Below are positions 45,647-57,882 of a DNA stretch of 64,000 nt, one piece after another (the stretch's first letter is position 1; every line of letters begins with the position of its first letter). This stretch comes from Nipponacmea schrenckii (taxonomy: Eukaryota; Mollusca; Gastropoda; Lottiidae): NCBI GenBank assembly GCA_030562195.1, contig JAUJPP010000003.1, positions 45,948,602 to 46,012,601 of the forward strand. Reading direction: 5' to 3'. The position numbers and the translations under genes were made by a program. A model generated the notes under the pieces. The model searched no databases and had not been told where the DNA came from. It was given only the letters and a program-made list of their open reading frames with translations.

Positions 45647-48274
45647 ATGAGAGATATTTTTACCAAAGTTGAATGTTCTGAATGGAGAACTATTTACGAG
45701 AAATATGACGAAGTTCTCAAAGCAAAGGCCGAAAAGATGAAGCAAGACAAAAAGAAAGAAATTTTAACATTAGACAAATGGTGGGTGTAACATTGTTTGC
45801 TTAATTTAATGAGAAAAAAAAGAAAGGTAAAAACGATAGGTCTGTTCTATTGTCACTGTCAGTATCGAACTTCCATTCCATCAGTATTAAGAAACAAAGT
45901 AAAAAATATGATTGCAATAATTGGCTCCAAAATGTCTTTGACAAAGGCATCACATTACCAAAATAATATTTTAAACATTTAATTACAATATGAACAAAAA
46001 CAGTGTAATCTTACAGTTACAGGGATTAAACGTAATGTATTACATTCAGGCCTATCATCTGAATTAATTGGTGTATTTTAACCAATTAATCTTTCAATTA
46101 AGGTATTGTGTCAATCAAATGGTGTTTTGATTTATTATACTGCAACTGGTTTCTGCTGAATGCTAGATGGTTATCATTAGGTCACATCATGCTTGATAGC
46201 CAAGCTGCATAATACATCACAATCAAATTAATCTTGTTTGTTGATTGGTACAATATTTATTGGTATTGGAATTATGTCTATACATTATAGACCAGATTTA
46301 TGGTCAAATTGCCAAGTTATTGTGTGTTGAAATTCACACAAAGAATAACTACGCACACTTAATACATTGTTCCTTTTGTATTTACAGGTATCAAAGTGAA
46401 TTGCCAAAGATCATTTGCAAAAGAAACAAAAAATATATCACACATGATGAAATTTGTCGACTAATGACATGGAAATTGACAGTAGGTTCATGTATATTTT
46501 TTGTAGTCCGATGCCATACAAGATTTATTTTTTAAAAGAAGTGTTACAGAAAATTCTGAGCTTCTTTCTTTCTCGTCATACTTACTTAGTCATTCATGGA
46601 TTCTATTTAAGTTAAATATTTGCCAAGGAAATGCAAAATCAACAATAAAGTAAAATTTTTGTGAAACAAACCACAACTACTGAAATTAGTAATCTTCATG
46701 TCACTTGATACTATTTTAAACTTTAGTCATGTTTTTTTTACATACTTAAGGCTTAGAGTTAACCTATATTCATATGAATGTTTTAATTATGTATAGAAAT
46801 ATATTACGGTACAATGTAGTTCCAACATAACCTGTACTGCGTCTAATAAGATATTTTAGTTCTCAGGAATGGTCAATATGAGTATTTATACATCAGTGAT
46901 TTTACCTGGTGTTGTAAAGTCACAAAACTTAAGTCATTTTCATCAAATGTATTTTTGTGGATAATTACTTAGTTTTTTGGATACAAGATTAAAATTATCA
47001 AGTTTTATGTTCATTCAAAGACCTATTATCCCTTTAAGGATATGCTCATAATTCTGTCTCGTTTTCAGAGAGGAAAATTTCGTCCACGTCTACAGCAGAT
47101 GGTTGCCAGTAATACAGAAGATGATGTTAAAAACGCCAGTTTAAAAAGTTTTAGCTTACTGCCAGATTTATCAGCTGCTATACAAGCCTTGACTGTTTTA
47201 AAGGCTATAGGTCCTGCCACTGCTTCAGGTAGTCTATTACAGGAAATGATGTAAATGTATATTCGAGAAAAATAATTGATCTAATGTTAACCAAATAGAA
47301 TGGTTAAAATAATTCCCAATGAATTTTGTTTATATTATTGAAAGTTCATGCCTTGTAGATTTTCCTGATAACTTTATTAATAGATCTGCATCTCTATTCA
47401 CACTTTATTTTGGTTTGTTCATATGTCAGTTCACATTTATCGTTTGTACACTCCATAGACTTCCCTTTTCAACAGGTTATTAAATTTTGGTATCGATTAT
47501 ACCATAGTAAAAAAGAAGGGAACATGAGGTCTTACTTTTGGTGAAGCAATTTTAATGTCTTTTTATGCATTTCTGACCTTTCTTTCCCTTTTTTCAGCTA
47601 TACTGGCTGCAGGTTGTCCAGATCTTCCCTTCATGGCAGATGAGAGTATGCTTGCCCTACCAGAGATTTCCTCTCTCGAATATAATCTTAAAACTTACTT
47701 ATTTTATGCAGAAAAAATCAAAAACATAACCAAAAAATTACAAAAGAATGGTATGTCACTGAATAAGATTGGTGTTGGTTAACTACTGTACTGATTATTG
47801 GCAAAAGCCAATTTTAGTGCCTAATTTCAGATAAACTTTTCACTGATAAAATATTGTTTTTTTACGAGGGCCAAACACTCTAACTTGTTTTTAAAAGCTA
47901 GGTACTGAACAATTAGTAGACCTTTAAAAACAAATTCACATTGATAAAGTAGATATACATAGATGTATATTGAATGTATTAAATATATTTTCCAGTATAA
48001 TTTTGATAATGGAATTTTTTGAATGAAAATAGATTCTAAAAAAGCATACATATCCTTTTGCCTTTATTTGGTTGGAATGCTGTTTATTCAATACATTAAT
48101 TTTTTTTTTACAGATAGAGAATTCAATTGGAACTGTCATAAAGTGGAGATAACTTTGTGGACATATTACTTGGGAAATAAATTAATTGATAATTTCATGG
48201 AAAATTTAGAAGACAGAAGTGAAAAGACTAATGATAATGATGATGAACCAGCATCTAAAAAGAAAAAATATTAA
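45647..48274 (+). CDS. Conserved helix-hairpin-helix protein of unknown function
   Basis: Five exons (45647-45780, 46388-46481, 47069-47228, 47598-47750, 48114-48274) join to 233 residues, all with GT-AG introns in phase; AATAAA follows at 48306. Residues 116-134 (ALTVLKAIGPATASAILAAG) form a helix-hairpin-helix with the GxGxA-type turn of DNA glycosylase-like folds. Before it come KKYITHDEICRLMTWKLTRG and KFRPRLQQMVASN, and after it FMADESMLALP. The C-terminus EPASKKKKY looks like a nuclear signal. I recall similar proteins in other animals and fungi without a known role. No catalytic Lys/Asp pair of a glycosylase can be assigned, so the activity is unknown. Confidence 0.85.
46855..47037. 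mobile_element. MITE fragment in intron 2 of the HhH gene
   Basis: The end AGACCTATTATCCCTTTAA matches the terminal repeat of the element at 13769-18626. GAATGGTCAATATGAGTATT matches, inverted, 36820-36860. The opposite terminus is not clear. Confidence 0.5.
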
Positions 48275-48311
48275 AAAAAGATTTGAATATCTATTTCAAG
48301 GGTTTAATAAA

Positions 48312-49184
48312 AGCCATGTAGTATCTATTAAATAGTCATTATTAAGAAATGCAAGATGTGAAACAATTAGAGAGTGATTAATCTCTCTTCAGAAATATAC
48401 TGAATATTCACTTTACTATCTAAAAATCTGTTTAAACAGATAAAGTAGATGAAAGTTTGAAATGATCAGATAGGAAAGGCTTAAATGATACAAATAGCAA
48501 TTAACTGATTATTTCATTAGCATATTATTTATTATGCAGCCCGATAGGCTTCCTATTTGTGGATCAAGATAAGATTACAAACTATAAAGTCAAAAGTTAA
48601 ACTGTATATATATACATAAATATATGCAATATTATATTCGAGATTGGACTAATGTAAAACATTTATAAGCTCTATATGTGTAAAGATATACTCTGTCAGA
48701 ACATTCCTTGCCAATTTGAAAGTAGCCTAATGTACATGTACCTCTGTTAGCATTTAAGTTATAGACATCTGAGAATACACTCGTCCTACAGGCAATCTTT
48801 GTGTTTTAACATAAATTTCGAAAAAACTACTAAAATACTGTATTCAGAATAAAAAATAAAAAAATCCATTCAGAGAAAAAAAGTGTCAAGTAATCAATGT
48901 TTATTCAGGGTTTTATAATGTACTTAATATTCAGGATTTATTATATTATAGAGGAACAGTTTATGTATAGTTATGACACCAGGTAAGTCCACTGATGGAT
49001 ATCTACCGTAGTTTGACAAATTTGAGTGAAATTAAAATTAAACATTTCTTCTTACACAGTCTATGCCTTTCCAACAGTATGTATTGATCAAAATGAGATC
49101 TTCTCAAAGAGTTTACTAAGGAAAGTGATTTCAGAGACATTGGTGCCCATCAATGTAAAACAAAAAAAAAACAAGATTTCAATT
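48312..49184. other. Intergenic between converging HhH and RPSA genes
   Basis: It contains a partial MITE relative at 48773-49045 (GAATACACTCGTCCTAC, GACACCAGGTAAGTCCACTG). No other feature is seen. Confidence 0.45.
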
Positions 49185-49190
49185 TTTATT
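49185..49190 (-). terminator. RPSA polyadenylation signal
   Basis: AATAAA on the minus strand, 38 bp after the RPSA stop codon. Confidence 0.7.
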
Positions 49191-49228
49191 TCTTGGGTTT
49201 AACATTTTACATCTGAGTGTATTGGTGT

Positions 49229-51039
49229 TTACCACTGTTCACCACTTCCTCCTCCCCAATCATTAGCAGCAGCTGCAGCTGGAGCAGCAGCAGGTGTTGC
49301 AGCCCATTCTTTTTCTGCAGGAGGGGGGGCAGTTCCAGTCCATTCTTTTTCTCCACTAGGACCAGACCAATCTGTGTTACCAGCAAAACTTGGTAATGGG
49401 TTAGCAACTGGAATAGATTCACTGGCCCAGTCAGTAACTTCAGTAGATGATATGGCAGGAGGTGCAGCACCAGAATCTGGCCAAACCTCATCAGGGTTAT
49501 CTTTAGCTGCAGCAGCTTTTTCTTGGGCTTCTCTTTCTTCTTTCTCAATCTGAAATAGTATAGGTACAAATTTCGAATTCGTTATATAAGCTTATACAGA
49601 ATTGAATATCTTCAATTCAACCAACCCTTTCAACTAAGTTAAGTAAACAAGAGTTTGATTTCCAATGTCACATCAGATAAAAACTACTAACCTCTTCAGG
49701 ATCTCTGTAGAAGAACAGATCCACCATGATTTCCCATGGATGTTCTCTGCTGATGGTACCACGGAGACGTAGAACCTCTCTTGTCAGCAACCACCAGACC
49801 AAACCGATGGAATGAACACCCTGAAAAAGAAAACCCACCAAATATACATAGCAACTTTTGCTAAGCTTCTATAACCAAGAAATAATTTATGAATCATGAT
49901 CTAGATAGTAGACAAAGCATCAACTTGGAATGTAATTACAAATAGTCATCAACATGTAATCTTACCTTATTGTTACAAGGGATGGCAATATCAATATGTC
50001 TCAATGGTGAATCAGTATTACATAATGATATAATAGGAGCATTGATGTAAGAAGCTTCAGTAATGGGCTGATGATCAGTTCTTGGATCAGTAGCTACAAT
50101 TAATCTTGGTTCTCTGTAGGCAGCCTGAAATTTAACACAAATACTAAAATCTGGCTTGGCACCATTTGGTAAAATATTGTTCACTTTTCAGAGTGCAATT
50201 ATTCACAGAGTGTCTATATCAATTTTGAATTAAAATCTCAATGACAAAAAATCTGAAAAGTATCCCTTTTTACATTTAATGTTCATATTGCAAAAATGTC
50301 TTTGAATATACTGCCAGTCAAGTTCACACTATTCAATTTCAAAATTTCCATACAGGTAGATACTACTCTTACCTGAATCTGGTTAGTGAATGTACCAGGA
50401 ACAAAACGGCCAGCAATTGGGGTAGCACCAATATAGGTAGCAAATTTCAAGATAGCTCTCTGACCATAAGGTCTAGCAGAGAGGACAGAAATATCAGCTG
50501 GGTTTTCTACAGCGGCAATAATTCTGGCAGCAAGTAAAAGTTTCTCCCAAGTTTTACGTAAGTTGATGATATGAATACCTGGAAATATTAAACTAAATGT
50601 CTTAATACTGTCAAATCAAACACCATTCCTCTCTCAAAGAGCTTTATTTGAAAAAAATCAAACTACATTGGATAAAAAATTGCAAACATCATTACCACAA
50701 ACCGTCTTATTTGAAATAATCAAACTTCATGGGAATAATATTACATTGTTGCAAAGGGCCTCATTTGATATGGGAAGAAATGGCTAGTGACATCAAATGC
50801 TTAGTTATGTTGGAATTGGATGATGCAAAACAGGAATGATGCAAAACAGGAATGGTACAAATTGATGTTATTTGTGTCCCCAATACACTAACAATAGAAT
50901 ACATACCATCAGGTTTTCTTTTGAAAACATATTGTTTCATTTGATGATTACAATTAGTAGCCCCTAAATGGGTTCCACAAACAAGGAATTTAGTAACATC
51001 CTCCTCCTTGAGGGCTAATACGTCCAAACCTCCGGACAT
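49229..51039 (-). CDS. RPSA: 40S ribosomal protein SA (uS2, laminin-receptor precursor)
   Basis: Coding exons 51039-50907, 50578-50373, 50124-49966, 49820-49692 and 49549-49229 join to 315 residues; all introns are GT-AG. The start is [20 protein letters not shown]. The uS2 body contains [38 protein letters not shown] and [20 protein letters not shown], then [20 protein letters not shown]. The acidic C-terminal tail has repeated E/DW motifs (VTDWASE, NTDWSG, KEWTGT, NDWGGG), as in other animals. The protein is an essential part of the 40S head/platform junction. A non-coding TOP exon upstream is likely (51821-51783). Confidence 0.96.
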
Positions 51040-51782
51040 CGTAGAGTCGATCTAGAGTTACGGTGATCAACCTTAAAATTGAAAGTAATCAAATGTTAAT
51101 ATAAGCAAGTAAAGGCAGAACTCATGACCTAAATGGTCTATAAATTATAGGCCATGGATCACCATTTCATTTTCTGGGGTTGATAAAGAATTTGTTCAAA
51201 ATAGCTCAAATTTCCTTTATTGAAGTAATTTTTAGGCTACTGATTTGCCTTTGATTGATTCGGTACGGTATATAAATAATGTTACTGGCTATGAATCATT
51301 TTTAATTATGAAACCGTACTCCATCTGAATTTGGCATTAATTTGTCAAAGTTACAAATGAGTAATCAAACTGATACAGATGCAAATATTGACAAGTGAAC
51401 TGTACAAAATTTAGACTAGAATATCAAATTATGGAGATTTCATAAAATCAAATTTGCCAAAGTTTGTGAAAGTGATCTGTCAGCAAAATTAAGTAAGTTA
51501 AAAGTTTAATATATTTTCGAGAATCAACTATGTCATGGTGGTCTGGAAAACGGCCATATGACCGATGGACGATATACAGATGCAATGGCGGCGTGTAAAT
51601 AGTAAGGAACAAGATCACAACTTGAACTTCCAAATTGAATTAAAAGCATTTTTTAGTGAATCTTGGCACAATATTTTGATCATTTCAATTAGATAGTAAG
51701 TAAAATACAGAAATAAATGGGTAAAGTAGTGTATTTATTGAAAATGTGAGAGATTAATCATGAATATTGGAGAGCTCCTTAC

Positions 51783-51821
51783 TTCGCGTTGAAGCCAAAT
51801 AGAAGTCGAACGGAAAAAGAG
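51783..51821 (-). promoter_or_regulatory. Candidate RPSA non-coding exon 1 (TOP start)
   Basis: On the minus strand CTCTTTTTCCG starts a 39-nt exon that ends GCGAA|GTAAGG, a strong donor. A pyrimidine-tract start is the hallmark of translationally regulated ribosomal protein mRNAs. ACTTCCG at 51856-51862 on the plus strand (CGGAAGT for RPSA) is an ETS-like site about 35 bp upstream. Acceptor candidates near 51055-51080 would connect to the ATG exon. Confidence 0.5.
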
Positions 51822-52185
51822 ATAGAATAACGTGGGTAACACGGGGATATCAACTTCCGCTCCCAAAGAGTTTCTTTCCCCACGCAGTAGCGGATGTAAA
51901 TTATCGTCAAAGTAAACAGTTGATCGAAAAAGTTATATTTTTAATAAATAGATAACTGTTTAACAATGAGTCAGGATTTGCAATGAAATAATATTTTAAG
52001 TAAGATGTAGATCTAACTGAAGTATTATTTGTAGTTGTCAATTTCACCAATATATCCATATTTTCAGAAAACCGAATTGAGTAGACCTAGTGATAAATTA
52101 GATTAATAGTAGAAAAATAAAACGAAAGTAGAATGTACTTCAAATATTATTAAGTGAAATATTTTCTTCTTGACAGATAAAAGAA
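51822..52185. promoter_or_regulatory. Shared promoter region of RPSA and NTAN1
   Basis: NTAN1 begins to the right. A possible 5' UTR donor AA|GTAAGA lies at 51999, and the acceptor TTGACAG at 52170-52176 opens the first coding exon. The ETS-like site at 51856 may serve both directions. The placement is inferred from splice signals only. Confidence 0.4.
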
Positions 52186-55100
52186 ATGCCTTTATTTGTT
52201 AATGGTAGTCAAGTTGGTAATTTTCCATCAACAATAAGTCTGTTTTTGGAGAGTTATCCCAATTTTCAGGTATGGATTGGCAACCCATTCCCTAGTCCAC
52301 AACTTGCTGACTCTATTCCCAGCATCTAATGTCATGATAGCTATTTGGACAGATATGGCTGGGGGAGAGTCAGGAGTGACATGAACGTTGTTGAGGGATA
52401 ATGATGGAAAGATTGAACTACAAAAAAAAAACTGTCTTTCAAAATAGATCAATGTTTGGTAGATTTTTGCTTTGGACTACCCATTCCCAGACTTGTGAAA
52501 TTATAACCCATATCAGTGACAAAGTGTCTAACCAATACTTACAACAAACCAATACTTACGATAATTTTATTTGCATTTTTTTACCTGAGATAATCTAGTG
52601 GTTTGAATATAATTGGCATTCTTGAAATGTAGGGCTTTCATAACATTTCATATCATATATTATGTTTGTTAAGTGAAAGACAGGACTACCGAAGCTTTAG
52701 AAAGATTGATAGTCTGGTGCGATTATTTTATTTTTTGACTAGTTATTATGTGGCCAATGTCAAATATTAAAATTCTAAGCTACTACTTTCTTCATGGATT
52801 GAAATGCTTAGCCAGTTGGTACATTAACTGGTATTTTTTGTTACAGGAATCAGCCAAGAATATATGTGCAAGTCCAACTCAAATTGTGAATAATCATGGA
52901 CTGTTGTATGTTGGTCAGAGAGAATTTGCTGGAACATCTCCAATTGATGGTATATTATTAACTCTATCTGTTTTATTAAGTAAAATTGTTGTTTTATAAA
53001 CTTAAAACCAGGAGAAATAAATAGCTGTGAAATCAGAATTAAATATGCTCAAATGAATGGGAAATAACCAGTTTGTCTTACAAGTACCAAATTGACTCGT
53101 AATTACGAAGAGAATTTCTATGCTCTGGTCAAGAAACATCAATATGTCTCTTTTTTTCGATTACCCTGAGAGTGGCCACATAGTCCTTGAACTACATTAG
53201 TATATCTATATATCTATATAAGTTTGGGTTTGGTTATAGGTTTTACATAGTCTTACTAAACTACTACACTCAGGGTTTGTTAATGATAAAACTATAATAT
53301 ATATTAGTCAGACCTGTCAACTCTCACGCATTTGGCGGGAGTCTCACGCTTATTGTGTCACTCTCTCACGCCGCCAATGAATCATCTCACGCTTAATCAA
53401 AATATTAAAAATCCCATGAATTTGCATTCACATTTATAAAACTTGAACATCTCAATGAACAAAGTACTGAAATGATGTTGTTCCAAATGATTCAGCTTTT
53501 TCCGTGAACTGTCCATGAAACGAGTGCAGCGATTGGACGACTCTTCTCGCTATAACCAATTACAAAGGCTGTTTCTTTTTCTATCTGTAAATTTACGCGG
53601 TACTTTGACAGGATCTCTAGGCACTACAAGACTATATAAACTGGTTGCATTTTATTGTAGATGTAATTAAAGTAATGGGAAGTGAAGATGCAACTACTTG
53701 CCACCTTGCAGTCTTTAGACATACAGGTATGTCGCAGCTTTTAATTTGTGTCATTTGAGTGAGGAAATACTTTTCAAAACAACCTAAAAAAGTGAACAGG
53801 ATTTGCTTTGAAGAAAAGCCAAACTATTCTATTAGATTTCATTTCAATTTTACAATGTATATATTAAGGTAAATTTACTGTTTTAGGCTCTGGTAGTGTT
53901 TGTGTCAGCCATTTTGATGGATGTGGTACTGAACAGGGTATTAAAGATATGATCTCCTTGTTGTTAGATTTATCAAAAGGTGCTCAAGAAGGAAGGTATG
54001 TATCTATTCCATAGGTTTAACACAAAATGTTATAGAGTATTGAGTAATGTAACTATGATTAAATATATATTGATTTAATTATTTCAGAATAGAAATTCAT
54101 TTATTTGGAGGATTTAAAGATTCTAGAAATCTATCACAAGAGCTATCTCTAAATATATTAAGTAAGTTCCTACATTATTTTTGCATTAAGGGGGTTGACA
54201 ACCTTATCGTTCGAAGTGTATTTCAATCAAGAAACGCATTTAGTTTATATCCGTTCTATTTGACATTTAAAAAAACTCATGTATGAAAAATTTTAGCTCA
54301 ATCGCTTTAGTAGTTCGTCTGATATCGTCAGTGAAGATAATCTATTTATAGAACAAAACGGGGTATTCATCTATGTTGACGTACAAATTACGTTGTCAGT
54401 TGACATTTGTGATTACAACGTCATCGGCTAAATAAACATTCTCTACGTTTGCCGGTCAGTTATTGTTAATTCCCATAAATCATTACGTCACATGTAAACA
54501 GAGAAAATGTTATGATTGGTGGGTGGAAGGGTTTTGACATGTGCTAATCCATTGTTTTAGCACTCCAATTATGTGGATATCGGGGCATATCGATGCCTAA
54601 AAGGTGCTTAAAGATTTCTACAGCATGAAAGACAATCTTTTAACAACATGGTCGTTAATTTAGTAAGGTTTACATGTGTTTGTAAAATGTTGAAAAAAAC
54701 TGCCATTTTTCCAAAAGCATATCTCGCTTACAATTTATCCGATTTTTACAAACTTTGGCTTCAGCTAAAGCTTACGATGTCCTCTATAACTTTACTTTGG
54801 CTTTTTTTTTATAAAATGAATAGTTTTTTAAAAATTCAATTTTTCGTAAATGCACTCCCAAAATTTTGATTTCTATCAATATCTTCAGAACAAAACAAAA
54901 TTTTCCAAAAAGCCAACGTAATTTTGTAGAGATACATGTAGACTTGCGTTGTGCAAAATTTCAACCTTCTATATTAAATAGTCTAGTAGATATGCTAATT
55001 TTAAGGGAATAATTGACGTTTTTTTCGTTCATCTTTCATACCCTATTTCTCAAAGTTGAAATGTCATAAAGAAATAAATTTTATATTTTTGGATAGCTGA

Positions 55101-57882
55101 AAGTCCCCTCTTTCCATTGATATTTAAATATTTCAGATAGGTGGAAAAGAAGTTGTTAAAATCGCCTATTTTTTGTACATATGTTTTGGGTTGTCAACCC
55201 CCTTAAAGATTGTTTACTGATAACGATAAGAGGATACTTCTTGAAATGTAGCAGTATTTATAAACAATAGTTGTAATCCATAAAGACTTCTTCTGTGTTA
55301 TAGTTCATTTTATTGAAATGCAAATGCTGTATAATACTAGTACTGTGGAAATAGTGTACAATAAAAATGATTTCTATCTATCTTAATAATTGACTAATGT
55401 GTTTATTATATTGTTTAACTAAAGAATCTACATGAACTAGGTTGATACTTTCAGATTATTTGTGTAGATTAAAGGAAGACGTCCACCTTATAACAGCTTG
55501 TATCACTGGTAAGTTTAAAGATCTTCCATTTTCCTTTTATACATGAATTTTGGTTTCAATAAGCTTTGGAGATTCAAGGATGAGTATAGGGAGGAAAACC
55601 TAAATCTAATTTTGTGAGAATGATTACGAATGGTTTTGTCCTCTTTAATATTTGATATCATTCTAATTTCAGATTTAAATACCACCTATATAAATGGTAT
55701 ATCATTTCCAGTTATATATGGAATAGGTATGTAGACTTTCTCATGTATATAGGTAGATACAGGTCAACTAGTGGTGATATATATCCTGTATCTAAATATG
55801 GTGGTGTTGGTTAAAAACTTTTGATAATCTTATTTGTTATTTAAATGCTTTTGAAACAAATGAGTTTTATGTAGTTTCACGAAAAAATATCATATCATTG
55901 AACTGACTCTGTGATAGTGTTTTTAGGTTTGTGAAAACAAGATGAATATTTTGAAACCACAAATATTTATATTTTTCATGTAGCAGTAAAAGTGGATACT
56001 GGTGAAATTTATAGAGCCAGATTTACTGATAAAGGTCCAGATCAACCATTGAGGTCAGCTCGACATTTTACAGGAGGTCAAGAAGTAAGTTGAATAATTT
56101 GAAGCCATACAAAATGTTTCATTGCTTGAAATTTTGGAGAGCAATACATAGCTGTAAATCCTACTTTCTGAGTCACTGCTACTCTTCCATGGTGGTTTAG
56201 TGAGCTGATCTTAGGAATTGATGGTATCTCCAGGTATCCCATTACAATGGCATTAAAATTGGTCTAATCTTTTCAGACATAAATTATAGTGCAAAGGCTT
56301 TGAGGTTTATGATTACCTTGATTTAAAGTTAAGAAAAAATTGTCATGATTCAACATTCTTTCATTGCACACCATATATTTATGTCTAATACTACATTTGC
56401 TTAAATCCAAATTCAAATGTTAAGATGCATAAAACTTTGATTACTTATGTCATGATACCGCTTATTCATAATACAAATGTTCATTTACATATACTGAGTA
56501 CACATGAACACGCACCCCTCAAAAAGTCAATATTTAAGTTCAAAGGAACTTCAATGAACTTGAGGTTGCCCTTGTTTAGCAGTGGAATGCTATCCCTCAG
56601 AACACTATCCAGACACTGATCAACTCCATGCGACGACGATGCACCGCATGTGTCAATGCAAATGGATGGACTTTCCTGTTTGATCCCTATAGCAGTTAAG
56701 TCTCGCTCGCGCATTAAAATTATCGTGAATAAAATTTAATGATGTTTACATGTCTTCTTAAAGCATTCATTGTCTCAAAAGCATCATAAGTATATACTTC
56801 ACATATCAACCCGTGGAGTTGTTTAGGAGTGGAATGCTATCCCTCAGAACACTATCCAGACACTGATCAACTCCATGCGACGACGATGCACCGCATGTGT
56901 CAATGCAAATGGCGGTCACACCTGTTATTGACTTCCTGTTTGATCCCTACAGCAGTTAAGTCTCGCTCGCGCATTAAAATTATCCTGAGTAAAATTTAAT
57001 GATGTTTACATGTCTTCTTAAATCATTCATTATCTCAAAAGCAACATAAGTATATACTTCACATATCAACCCGTGGAGTTATTCCAGATTTCGTGAGTGG
57101 TGCGTTTTCATATGGACTGAGTATAAAAAATTGAAACAATACCTAATATGGTAAGTACAATGTCTTTTTCACATTTTCATGTCTTTTAAAATTGAGGTTG
57201 ACACATTAAAACTAAACCTTTTGTTTTATTGTAGATGTTAAATATATATGATCCTATCAAAAAACAGCTATGTATTGGTCCATTCTCCTATACAGCTCAA
57301 CAGAATGTGGACTACTATTGTAGATTACCTAATCATGTTATAAGAAAGGTAGGCAGTACCTCCCATTTTGTTTTGTTTATTTTGAACTTAAGTCACATAC
57401 AAGCACTAATACATTATTAGTTCACTTTTCCTCTAGCTCCCTTTTGAAAGTAAATTTGCGAAAAAAGGACATATCAAACATGATTGTTTATATTGTATTA
57501 ACTTCATTTATTTCTATGTTCATCAAGCAATATCAGCTAAGTAATATTTATCATCAAAATTGATAGAATTCAAAAGTCAATTCTATTGAGTAAGGGTCAA
57601 TAACCAACATATGGGGCAACAACAATCAATCTGATGTAAACTTAAGTTGATCAAATGCAACAATCTCAAATTGTAACATGCCTATCATCAAATAATATAT
57701 ATGTTTTGTTACAGCATCTTTCTACATCACCAGAACAAGAACCTGAAGGTTTTGAAGATTCGGTTCGTGCAGCTTTTACACAGATTAGAGATTATCCTAA
57801 TCCAATGAAATCACATTTTGCTCATGGTGGACCACGTCGTTATAATAAACAACCAGATGGTACTTGGATAACTGTGTCTTGA
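52186..57882 (+). CDS. NTAN1: Protein N-terminal asparagine amidohydrolase
   Basis: Ten coding exons: 52186-52269, 52847-52949, 53661-53726, 53887-53995, 54088-54161, 55455-55508, 55673-55726, 55984-56084, 57235-57348 and 57715-57882. They total 308 residues (human about 310). The protein converts N-terminal Asn to Asp, feeding the Arg/N-degron pathway. The conserved MPLFVNG start is present; Pro-2 becomes N-terminal after Met removal. The catalytic Cys is C76 in SEDATTCHLAVFRHTG. Other landmarks are IEIHLFGGFKDSRNLSQEL, HLITACITDLN, FPVIYGIAVKVDTGEIYRAR and LSTSPEQEP. Intron 5 contains a 1-kb TTAA transposon and intron 8 a 250-bp tandem duplication. It lies head-to-head with RPSA and tail-to-tail with RRN3. 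Confidence 0.95.
54186..55206. mobile_element. 1.0-kb TTAA transposon, copy 2 (NTAN1 intron 5)
   Basis: Borders are TTAA|GGGGGTTGACAACC and GGTTGTCAACCCCC|TTAA. It is the reverse complement of the element at 31508-32569, sharing GTTGACGTACAAATTACGTTG-like and ATGTCATAAAGAAATAAATT blocks. It has no intact protein. Confidence 0.85.
56574..57080. repeat. ~250-bp tandem duplication in NTAN1 intron 8
   Basis: Unit 1 (56574-56820) and unit 2 (56821-57080) are nearly identical. Both run from GTTTAG(C/G)AGTGGAATGC through GACGACGATGCACCGCATG and CTCGCTCGCGCATTAAAA to ATCAACCCGTGGAGTT. Unit 2 has about 13 extra bases after CAAATGG. The unit is more GC-rich than the surrounding intron and has no long frame. 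Confidence 0.85.

Noticed and set aside
50579..50906. H/ACA snoRNA in the RPSA intron, as in vertebrates
   Set aside because: The intron has repeated TTTCAAATAA blocks, but I could not find paired hairpins with an ANANNA hinge and a terminal ACA.
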